This document shows positions 1-12,023 of a DNA stretch of 64,000 nucleotides, one piece after another. Made by a program: the position numbers and the translations under genes. The DNA lies in NCBI RefSeq assembly GCF_001625305.1, contig NW_017804342.1, positions 1,287,830-1,351,829 of the forward strand, written 5' to 3'. The notes beneath the pieces were generated by a model. That model was not told the DNA's origin. It saw nothing but the letters and a program-made list of their open reading frames with translations, and searched no databases. Origin of the DNA: Branchiostoma belcheri (taxonomy: Eukaryota > Chordata > Leptocardii > Amphioxiformes > Branchiostomatidae). Numbering within the stretch: the first letter of the stretch is position 1; every line of letters starts with the position of its first letter.

Positions 1-2310
1 TATATTAATAATAGTCTGGTGGAGACTAGAAATCATGGGCCATGGCTAAAGGTCTCTGCGCACTCTAGAAATCAATGCAGACCGTTAAAATCTCGGAGCC
101 AAGAAAGTTTGCACTGGTCTACGCGGAGGGTAGCGCCGGATGACCTCTACCGTGATCTTGGCCCTCCCGTTATGGCCGCAAGGCGAGCTCCTAGCCCGGC
201 CGTGTCAGCGTGAATTAGGACGAGGAGATCTCATCTCGGACTGATGTATTATTCAGCAGGCTGTCGGCGGCAGCCAAGTTCGCACGCGATGCCGAGGAGC
301 CCGCTTCTGGGTACTCTCCGAGCAGAGATTGGTGCAGAAGATTGTGACCTCTCTCTCTCTCTCTCTCTATTTCTCTCTCTCTCTATCTCTCTCTCTCCCT
401 CTCTCCATCTCTCTCCCTCTCTCTCCATCTCTCTCTCCCCCTCTCTCTCTCTCGATCTCTCTCTTCACAAGTTCACAATCTTCTCCACCGACCTCTGCTT
501 GAAGAGTAGCTTCTCTGATGAAATGTGACGACATGAGTACAGTTAGGGCATCATCACTAGATCTCTTTAGACAATGCTCAGAGTTCGCGACCGTAAATAA
601 ATTACGAACCCCTTAAAGGCATCCAATACAATTTCAGGGCGGCAAAAGGAAAAACAATTACTGAGGAAATCTGTCTGATATTGACACTTACTCCCCTTAA
701 CACATCTTCGTCATTATTTTATGCTTGATCATGAAGTGTTTAAAATACATGTAGTTCCAAAATAAGCTAAACGAGGTGTCCCATTTTTGGAACTAACAGT
801 AAATAGTTAGAACCAGCCTACGTCACGAAATTTTCCATCAGTGACATCGCATTCTTGCCTCACAGATGCTATGGGGTAGGATTGATTCATGTTACTACGA
901 CTTTGAAAATCCAGTATTACTGCCCTGAAATTCGCTTCGGGTGCCTTTTAAGCATTGATTATTCTTTAGAAAAGAAAATTAACGCCCCAGCACATTGTCT
1001 GCGAGAAAATATTCATATATAATTGCAAGTTCATGTACAAAGTTCGATTTTTCACTGACAGAGACAAATAGAGGCTTCAAAAACCTACGTCATTCAAAAT
1101 GAAGGAAAGACGTTGTTCGTTAAAGACTCCATGATGAATCACTGAATCCATCCGGTCACGTGACGTTTGGCCAATCACAGATTTCCTTAGAGACGACCAC
1201 TTATTTCTGCCAGCTCTATAAGCCTTTATTTTCCAACAGTAAATAACACAATTAGGGTCTTTAGAATGCCTGGGTTCTTTCTGATTAATAGGTCTCTGTG
1301 GCTGCCTGTGTTTTTGAGAGACCGAGCATATAATTTTAATCACATCAGAAAATACAGAGCAACGCCGGGCTTATTTGATTATCTTGTGAGAAAACGACAT
1401 TAGCGGAGGCCAAGGTTTCAATCCTTACCCGCTAATCTGGTTGCCATAGAGACATAGTCGTAACATGACGTAAGACGGTTGTGTTTTTCTATACTAGGTG
1501 GAGGTCATTGGTACATACTTGTACTCTACTGCCCGTAAATGGATGACAAAATTATAAGAACATGAAGATCACTGGCCTGGGTGCCATCCGATTTGTAATG
1601 GGGCTCCTTGCACATTTGCCTATTATTCAAAAGTAACAGAGGCTTAATGATACAGATTAAAACGCATTTATTTCTTTTAATAATCGTACTGAGATTTACA
1701 TACGCTTCAATATATCGCTCTTACTTTGCTTCATGAACTGATTCTATATCTTAGGCTTTGTTAACATGGCCGCAGTACAACCTGCCATACATTTGTACAT
1801 GCGACTTGAAATATAAACAGGAGTCGAGAAATATCATAGTAGACTAGATTCATCGTAAAAAAATGCACATATTGTCTGACACATCAAAGATGGACGCTTC
1901 ATTCTAAAAAACTGTTATATCATGACCTAATTTTGTATAAATGTCTAATTAATTGCTCCTAGATATGAAAAATATTTTCTGATACATCACTAGAAACATT
2001 GCTACATTTGTGGTAGTATGACTCACAAATGGTTCCCATCGAGAATTATTCACATTTTTAAATATTTGGTCATGAATTTGAGTATAAATATACGATTTCG
2101 GTTAACGTCGTTTTCCGTTTTCTTCATGATGCACAGTAATTTTAATATTGACCTTTGGTTATCACTGAGTTGGAATGGGCCTGTTTCATTCAGACATTAG
2201 GGTGAACTAGATTCTACTTATTTGAGTACCGCTATTGCTCAGGTAGCAAAGATTTTTTTTACTATATGTTGATAAATTTGGCTATGAAGTGGGATTCATA
2301 TCGTTAAAAC
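1..2310. other. Intergenic or 3' flank of the astacin gene
   Basis: No supported coding exon. It holds the CT microsatellite and otherwise AT-rich unique-looking sequence. The 3' UTR of the minus-strand astacin gene should lie in its right part, but no confident polyadenylation signal could be chosen. Confidence 0.5.
348..466. repeat. CT microsatellite
   Basis: Imperfect (CT)n with occasional CC or AT interruptions. Confidence 0.95.
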
Positions 2311-5300
2311 TCAAGGAATGATGGGATTGGAATCGTCATAGTAATCATAGTAGTCATCGCCCCCCTCCCCAGGGTTCTCGTCCCCAGGGTTGTTGTCGTC
2401 GCCAGGGTTGTCCCCGTCCCCAGGGTTGTCACCATCTGACGGCGTCTCTCCATCTGAAGTCACAAGGGTAAGAAAGGATTGGTTGACAAACTTTTATTGA
2501 ACTGTTTTAAACGTTATTTAGTTTAAGATATTACATTAACCACGAACAGCACAAGCATGGCATAGATAAACGACAGTAGCTTTTAGACTAATCTTGAGTA
2601 TATCTATACGTCGTTCAGTTCGAATTCAGTTCAGGTCATCCTCTTTTGAGGTGCGTCGATATACGTCGATGAAGGTTTAATAGACATCCAAACAATGAGA
2701 TACACAGGAAAACAGTTACTCAAGCAGCTGGATAGATTTTGAAAACTGTCAGATTAAGTTTGATCGTTTGACTAATTTTTTTTGTTTACTATGGGATGTC
2801 TAAAATTTGTCTCCTGTAGTTTTTGGATAGGTATCTATTCATTACTACAGATTACGTCAGTCACTGACTTAAAGGAGTGGATGCTACATATGTACCTGAA
2901 ACGTCGGACAGTTTTCAAAACCTATTCGATTATTTGAGTAACTGTTTTCTTATGTGTTGATTCTTTTCTAAAGTTTGAAGAGTTAATGTAAAGAAATGAC
3001 CCCTGACCTGTGTCACAGCCGTACAGCTCAGCGCGCATGCACGGGTAGTTGCTGTCCACCACCACAATGCGCATGTACCGGGCCGTGATGGGTGAGGGCA
3101 GCTGATTGGTCACCGGTGTCACGTGATCACAGTTCCCTTCAAACACCTGGAGAGAGTGCCAAGGTCACGTTGGTTGAACTTTCAACTTTCTTTTTTTTTT
3201 GCTTTAATGGTTATACTCGACCCACAGCATTCAGAACATAAATGTACAGCCTGGTTATTAAGTTAAACTAAACAGAAGACAATCATTAAGTTAGACATGA
3301 GGTACATTGCTTAAAAGTTTAGAACATTGAAGTTACGTTTAGAACAACTGAGCTCTGCGTTCTGATACACATTTTGTGACATTGATACTAGTATTCAAAG
3401 TTAGGATCATGCAATATTGCGTTACGTTGTTCTGATGAGTGCTTCAGTGTTGGAACAAAGTCAAAGGTCAAATTTTACAACCACGGGTTCTACCAACGCA
3501 GATGAGCTTTCATTCGAATCTAAGACCATCGTACCTTTGCCCTTCCACCGTCCTTGTACTCTCGCCACGTCCTCCCGTCCAGACTGTAGGTCAGCGTGTA
3601 CGACTTGACGTGTTCGAAGTACTTGTCCCTCCCCTGCGTGGCCACCCCCGTGATCTGTTTGGTACGGCCCAGGTCGATCTGCAGGTACTCTCCGGCGTCC
3701 GAGCTGGCCGCGCACCACGCCCCCACGCGTTGCCTGGCAACACAACATCGTCAAACGTCAATCATATGCAAATCTACGAGCAATAAAAAAACCTCCCTGT
3801 CCTTGGTGCTGAATGACTCATCAACAGGACTGGTGTCCCTGCTCATTATTGCATCCAGAACGTTAACCCTATCAAGTTTTGTGCCTAAATGGGTTGGGTT
3901 TTGGAACATGGGTGGTTCTAGATAGTCTCTATAGTATCCAGAACCGTGCCTATCTAGCTGTATGCACGAATAGGTTAGTATTAGGATCAGGTACAGTTCT
4001 GGGTAGTCTCTGCGTATCCAAGGTTCTGGATAGCCAGAACCGTGCCTGAGGACGTGAGCATGGTTCTGGATACCAACCCCTTCTTGCTTAATGAGTCGTA
4101 TGTCACAGCAGCAACACTGATGCCCCGGTGCAGTTTCTTACAATATCGACAGAGGGAGTCACTGTACCTCTGATAGTCGTCCTCGAAGTTGAGTCTGGCG
4201 TTCTCGGGGCCGACGGACCAGGTGCCGTAGTCCAGGCTGGAGGAGGCGCTCAGCTGCGCGTCAGGCAGGGAGTAGCCGCTCTCCTTCCCCAGACCAAGCG
4301 GGGTGGAACAGGAACCTGGGGAAAAGAAAAGGGCACCGATCAGAAAATTTCCGACATTTTAGATACAGCAGTGAACGATAAAAGCACTCTGTCAGAGAAA
4401 ATATATTGGAGCTGACACTCTTTGAAGTGATTTCTTTTACATGCAGTTATAAGATCGTTTCACAGTGACTCAGTTTCTACATCGAATTGCCCAGCTGCTA
4501 GCCGAGTGGACACAAGATCGAGAGGTCGCTGGTTCGATTCCTTGCATTATTGGCTAGTTTTGAGTTCTAAAAGGATCTTCACACCACTTTCCTTACTACA
4601 ACCAGGTCTAAAATGGGTACCTGGCCTCGTTTGGGGAAGTAAAACATTTTATCTTAAGAGGCCGACACACTGCTTTCCCTAGATTTCAATAACTTGTTAA
4701 AGACTTTCAACTATTTTAAATTCAAACTTGCCGTTGGCTAGAAATGATACCCTAGGTTTGCTGTATCTGACCTGGTACGATGGTGGGCCTCGTTGGGGGC
4801 TTGGTGCCGGGTGGACCAGTAGTGGGGGCTTCGGTCATGCGTTGGGTTGTTGTAGTTGCTTCTGTGGTGGTTGTTGTTGTTGTTTGAGGCGTTGTAGTGG
4901 TAGTTGGCGGGATGGGAGCGTCAGTGACGACTGGGTCGGTTCCTGAAACAAGATTTTAAAACACTTCATCGATCTGATAATAAGAATATGATATATAGTG
5001 AGCAGCCCCTCCCGCTCTGTCCTGCTACATAATGTAACCCAACACCACAGGGTGCCTTCTACAGCACCAGTTACCATGGTGACAAACGACTGGTCCAGGT
5101 CATTGACTTTATTTTTTTTTTGCAAAAAAAAGGAGAGAAATTTAATTATAAAGAAGAAGGGGGAGGGGGGAAAGAAGAAACATAGCAAAAACAATATGTA
5201 TTCCTTCTGCGAAGGTAAGCGTAAAGCGCAACCTACCGTCCACGACCCGCTCGTAGTAATTAGACTGTGGCCTGAACCACGCCGGGCAGCTGTCGAACGC

Positions 5301-8300
5301 CGCCCGGGCCGACTGCCTGTTGTCGGTGGACAGGTGGCAGGAACGGTACGAGCTCACGTAGTCAAAGGAGAGACACCTGGCGGCAAGAAAATGTTCTGCA
5401 TGTTACGTCTTGACAAAATAACAGGAACTGAATAGTCTACATAAAAAGGAATGGTTGCGCGCTATCACAAAGGGAATTTCGATGATGGGCGTTGTTTTTA
5501 ACAGTTGTTAAACAGTTTTTAGCATTGAACCACTCCCTGTCCTTGGTGCTGAATGTCACATCACACAAGCACAAGGCTGATAACCCGTTGCAAATATGAA
5601 ACACTCTCCTTGGTGTTGAATGATGCACCAACAGGACTGGTGTCCCTGTCCTTGGTGCTGAATTACACACCAACAAGACTGAATGCCCCTGTCCCTGGTA
5701 CTGAATTCGCACCAGTAGGAGTAGTGTCCCTGGTGCTGAATAGCACCAACAGGACTGAATGAAGTCTTGATGAATACCTCATCAGCAAGACTGCAGCTGA
5801 TCGATGTCCCGGTGCAATTTCTCACAACACAAACAGGGGGCATTTTAAACATTGTTTCATTCAATTTTAGGCTGGAATGTCTTTCGTCAGAATCTCTCAC
5901 CTCTCGTTCTGCCCACAGCGCAGCTTACATTCCTCCACGGTCTGGCCATAGAACGAGCCCAGCTGGTTCTTACCCAGGATACAAGCTTCCCTGATCAACA
6001 GGAACTCAACTGTAGGATAAAAAAAGGCAAAACCATTAAAATCTTTGAAGGTACACAACCAAGCCTTCTTGTGTGCGAAAAAAAATCACAGGAAAGTCCA
6101 TAGGGGGGAACGTACGGACAAAGGAGAAGCTGGAAAACGTAGATGGTCATGCATGGTAGAGAACATGGCATAGAAACACAACAGGAGAGCTGGTAAATTG
6201 CATTCCAGCATTTGAGAAAAGCATCACGAAAAGTATCCAGCAGATAGACGGAGGAAAGAAGAGAGAGGGTAGAATACGTTGTGATTTTTCGTCATTGTGT
6301 ATGTGGAGGCTTCTATTCAACGCCTACAACTATTGATTTTTTTCAGGACGTGTAACTTGTATACAAAACAATCGCAAGGACAACTGCTCAGCGTACTGAG
6401 TATCAGATTGAGAATAATATTTGTGGGGTCGTGTGGCGTAGCGGCAGAATGCTCGACTCGTAACCAAGAGGTCCCGGGTTCGAGCCCTGACATGCCACCA
6501 ATCTTGTGCCCTTGGGAAAGGCACTTTACACAACTTTCCTCACTTAACTCTAGTGAAAATGAGTATTGTCCTGTCCTGTATTTGTACTCTGTGTTGATGG
6601 CGGCATAAAATAAGTTGATATAACTTGAGTGTACTGTCGCCAAGCTTGGTCATGAAATGTTGGAATATATATAAAAAGAATATTGTACAGCCATGACGTG
6701 CCTTCAGGTTTCTTCTCGTAGAAGTCAGAGATGACGCTGTACTCCTCCAGACACTCGTCCACGGCCGTGGCGCGGGTGTCCATGGACAGGTGACAGGAGC
6801 GGTAGGACGACACGTAGTTAAAGGAACGGCATCTACAGTGGATACGGCAAGATTCAATCACTCTCTGATATGTGGTGCATTATAAAGTCGAGCCTGTCAC
6901 AACCGGTTTCGTCCTGTGGGCTTCTTCAGGTGTACAGAGGCTACATAAAAGGTCTAAACGGGGACTATGCGGCTCTAGATGTCTTTACTGAGGGACGACT
7001 GTGGTGTGAAAGATGTCGGTTAGCCTGAGGAATAGGTCCTCTCGTCTTTTTTCTGTTATGTCTCCTGTTATATCAAGGTTTCTCTTTTTTTTTTTTTAAT
7101 TAACGGAAACAGCTTGTCTTTTCTCAATACGAGAGAGTTACTTTCTCGGGCAAAAGTTTACTACCCTATTCATATTGCAAGATTGCCTCATTGCTGAATG
7201 TTGGTTCACTCGCCTACGGGTTCAAAACTTCTGACCTATCCAACCAAACTTGTGTTGACATGTTCCTACCTCGAGGCTTCAGCACATTTCTCAGCGCACT
7301 GCTCCACAGTGACGTCATAATAGTTCCCCATGGCCAGTTGGGACCGGCCTTTCAGGCAGGTGTTCTTGATGACGTAGAATCCGTCCATAACTACAACATA
7401 GATCATTTAACAATAAATGTTTTTGAAAAAGCTGACCGGGGGCCAAAATGGGAATATCTGATTGGGCAGCATGAGGGCAATTATCTTGGTACTTGGTCAT
7501 GAACGTCTTCAAATGGCAGAAACGTACGTACGTTTCCGTTGGAAACAAGTTCCCTTTATTTCTCAACCTTCGAAGTATTTTTTAACTGTTTATAGAACAG
7601 CTTTGGCCTCACCAACCGGCTCAGAATATGATTCCGTATGCATACAAAAGAGAGAAATGTGGAGTAGACGATAGATTAGAACAGTTGTAGACACCAAGAC
7701 AGACAAGACATACAGTACTTGTTGCGTTCTTCTTCTTTTGTACTGTGCAGAATTGGGCAAAAATACTTATACTTATCCTTATTTGGCTCAATTACTAGTA
7801 TACTGTTTTGTTAGTTTGGTGGAGACTACGGAAGCTTGGACCATCGGGCTGGAAAAGAGGTCTTTTAACTCAATGCTTGGATACGTATATACAGGCTAGT
7901 TTCAACAGTGACTGGTTTTGGACATACAGACATGGAGGATGTCTAAGATACATACCAGACGCAGGCCGTCCATCTTCTTCTTCCTCTTCTTCTTCTGACG
8001 ACTCCTGTTCAGGCTCTGTGGGCTTCTTCTCGTAGTAAGTGGTGATCCTCTTCCAGGCCGGGTCGCAGGCCTTGAAGGCTTCAGGCTGGGTGCCACGTGT
8101 GTCCAGGGAAAGGGAACAGTGCCGCTCGCTGGGCACGTGGTCAAACGACTTACATCTGTCAAAAAAAATATACAAATGTGTGCCTTTCAATGAATAAATC
8201 CATTCGTACATGTTCGTTTTACTATTTTTTCACATTCCTTCCCTCCCCCTGTTAAAGTCAGTAGTAGTCTAAGCAGTACTGACATCTCATCTGTAACCAA

Positions 8301-11300
8301 TGGCTGGCGTCACGTGTCCTGTATTGACCACGTGTCCTCAGCGGTCTTTGTCAATGACGAAGGCTAAAACGGAAAAGTTTACTTAGTAGTTCTTTCGATT
8401 TCTTTGTGTTGGAATACAGCTCAGTGACCCACAATAATTCAACGCTGCTACTGTCGCAATAACCGTTACACGATATCTTAACATTTGTCAGTATTGTTGT
8501 CATGGCAACTAGTCATTTGTAAGAAAGCGTCATCGCTCACCTGACGTCTTCGTCACAGCGCTTGACGCACTTCCTGAGGGTGGTGTCGCGGAAGGTGCCC
8601 AGCTGGTTGTGACCCCGGATGCAGGCGTTGTTGATCACACGGTAGGACCGGAGATCTGGGGGAGGGGAAGCATCTTCAGACTTACTGCTTACACTCGTGA
8701 CTTACACTATTCCCTTACTAGCATTAAAGTTTATCTGCGTTGGTAACTTACATAATGAGAAATATAGGCTGTTCTCCAAGTCAACAAAATAAACTCAACG
8801 GAATTTTCTACCGAATCTCTCGGTCTTCAGCAGCTATCTGACCCAAGCGTTGTAGAAGCGTTGTAGATTTTTTTCACACGTGACGTCAGTACTGGGTTAA
8901 AGTTCGTCGGAAGTCGATACCGCCCCCCGCGGCCCGCCCCAACGAGAAATGTACTTGTTGGCCCATATTTGTATATATAGGAACGAAAGGGAGCGAAGAA
9001 CAGTAACTACAATGTCTTACACTTCGAATTCCTGCCGTTGCTCCTGCCGACAGGTCCTGTCCGCAGTCCGCCCAGCTCGTCCTCGGACATCTCTCCGTCC
9101 CCGGGCGGCGGCATAGCCTCTACCGGCATGGTCAGGGCAGATACTGTGGGACGGAACAACATGTAAATATAGAATACTACAATGAATTATTGTATGAAAC
9201 ACTTGGAAGGCCCTTAGAACCCCATGACCTCCACGAGCATAGTCAGGGCAGACACTACGGGGCGCAACAACATGTAAAGGTTAAGCTATGCGGTGTGAAG
9301 TCCCTAAGTCACACTGACACTATAGGTTATCCATCGTTCACGAAGATGACGTCTATGCGATCTTCTCCCTCTCAAGTTTTTGTGAACTCGTAGGTTTCTG
9401 TGTAAGCCAAGTCGGGATCTACATGGTCTATCGCAGCCTACGGTAACTGGCGTGTGCGTACGTACACCAGCGTGCAACTGTTGGTGCTTTTCTCCTTGGA
9501 GGTTGTATGCGGTTTCGGGCAGCGACACTACATGACAATCTTGCTTTAAAAAAACCCACCAGATCTAGATTTTCGACGTATACTGAGGTTTAGAATGACT
9601 CCTTTTTCTGTTCTTCAACTTTTTTTACACGTATTAATGTGTATTTTGCTATAGCTTGACAGCTGTTTGATGTCTGTTTGGAAACTTTACTTTTTGAAAT
9701 AAGACAAAGTCCTTACATTCGGCGAGCACGTTGTCGTAGTTGCAGCTCTCACAGCTGAGCCTGCAGTTCAGCAGCATCCACTCCGCGTTCTCCTCACACT
9801 CGCCCTCTAGCGCCCACTGTGGGCACTGCACGTGGGTATCCAGGCATGGGCCGTCTGTTTAACGTGACAGATTCGTTTAATATAAAGAAATTATGTCATA
9901 TTAGACAGTTACTAGCATTATTATGTTGTGTTGTAGATTGCTGTCCATCACACTCAACTACAAGAAATTTCCCCCATGAAAACAAAACCCTATGGCCCAA
10001 ATCTAAAACTACTTGCATAGCCCAAAACGGCACTGCGGTACAGCTTCTCCGTGGTCATTTTCAACCCTTCCAATACATTTTCAAGACAACCTCGATGCGT
10101 TGGAAATAGGTTTGGAAGAGTTGGAAAGGGCCTTTGAAAAGGTTTGTCACGGTGTCGTTTTGGGCTTTGGTAAACTACGTTTTCGCGCTATGACTTACCG
10201 CATGTCTTGCAGCTGGTCTTACAGTTGTACAACATCCAGTTCTTGTTGTTCTCGCACTCCCCTGCTTCTGCCCAGGTCGGACACTGTGTGTGCATGTCGT
10301 CACAGGCTGTGGAATAGGAGACAAGTGTGTTACTATAGAAACTACGCACCGAAAGGTGGTCTTGTGGTTCGAGTTTTTAACTTAGAAACTGAAACTGAAG
10401 ATTTTCGGTTCGAATCCCAGCAGGCCCCACAGTTGTGTCCTTGGGAAGGAAACTTTGGACCTCACTCAAAAATGACTACCTAGCTTTGGTTAGGGACGTT
10501 CTCTCAAGCGTGCTATCAATGCATTTTTATATATTTAAAAAAGACCCACAACTTGTGTGTTACTCACCTCTGTTCTCGGGGTCTGGCAGATCGTCATCAT
10601 CACGGTCTGAAACAAAAATTATTTGATTATAATTGCGAATAAATGCAGACGACTTATGAAGTCCTGTACAAAATGCAGAGCCAATAAACGCTCCCTGAAC
10701 CGGGACGATGGTTGACATAGACTTATGATGAGCTGTCATTCTAATACAATGTTTATTCTCGCTTTTTAAAAACTTCTTTAACTTTGTCCTGCAACTTGCT
10801 ACATAATAGTGTAACGCAACACCACAGTGTCTGCTACAGCACCAGTTACCATGGGGAGAATCGTCAACATATTTTTGCTCTGTTTCTTCTTCCTGGACCA
10901 GTCGACTGTCATCATGGTAACTGGTAGCAGACACCCTATGGTCTTGGAAGTTGCAGGACGGACTTAGAGAGATGTTAGATCATGGTAGACAATACACGAA
11001 GCCCTTACCTTTACATTCGTTGTACATGAGCTGGACCTGTCTGGCGTCCGACTCGCTGAGCTCGATGTACGGCTGGTTCTCCACAGGCCGGAGCGCGCGG
11101 ATGGTGTTACGTCCGTTGGAGGAGAAGGCGTTGAAGGGATAGTGCATGATGGAGCCGTAGTCGTACTCCTCACCCAGATCGTCCACATCTTCCTTGCTGT
11201 ACTTTTCAAACTGTTCCCTCAAGGCTGGAAGAAGTAAAAGACGTAGGAAGGATAAGTTAGCAATAAATAGGGCTTCGGCAAGTTTTGGTTCATAACTGTA

Positions 11301-11957
11301 GTGTACGGCTTTACAATTACACGTTGTTATCGCAAAGTAGCCATATAGGAATGTTAAGTTTAGTCTTTTTCTGTAAAATTTCGTGTACGCTTATTGATCT
11401 CCAAGCATATTTCATCGGAGACAAGGCACTATAGTTAGCCAGACCGGTGACCAGTTGAAGAAATCTGCTTGGGGATTATATACGCTTATATCTAACTCGT
11501 TAGCGACATCATTGATTGTGCAAGCCATAATGTATCTTATTCTTAAATCGGTATCTCTAAGGATTACTTCCTTCTCATCAGATTTTTATTTAGATGCAAT
11601 ATGAACAGTAAAGACTTTCCCTACCTGGATCGACGTTAGCCCACAGCACCTCGATCCAGTCGTCCCTGTCCGGGCGGGACTGCTCGTGCCAGAAGCCGAC
11701 AGCGTGTCCGATCTCGTGCACGTTCACGTGTGTGTACTCACAGCCGTACCCTACCGATACATACTGTTTACCGCCGATACGGCCTAGCTGTGCCTGGCAA
11801 CTGGAGAAACATCAGGTGTGTTAGATACAGACAAACAAACAAACAAACAAACATACACTCATGTACATACAGACACATACGCACTCACGCACAAATATTG
11901 TACAGAATTGCAAACACATTTGAACACACACATACAGACACACAGGCAGGCGGATCC

Positions 11958-12023
<66 letters not shown>

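Noticed and set aside
244-528. Open frame rich in Ser/Leu
   Set aside because: It is mostly CT microsatellite translation without splice or domain support.
6429-6500. Apparent tRNA gene with CGT-like anticodon loop
   Set aside because: The acceptor stem pairs, but the D and anticodon arms are irregular and a SINE tail follows directly, so it is a tRNA-derived SINE head.
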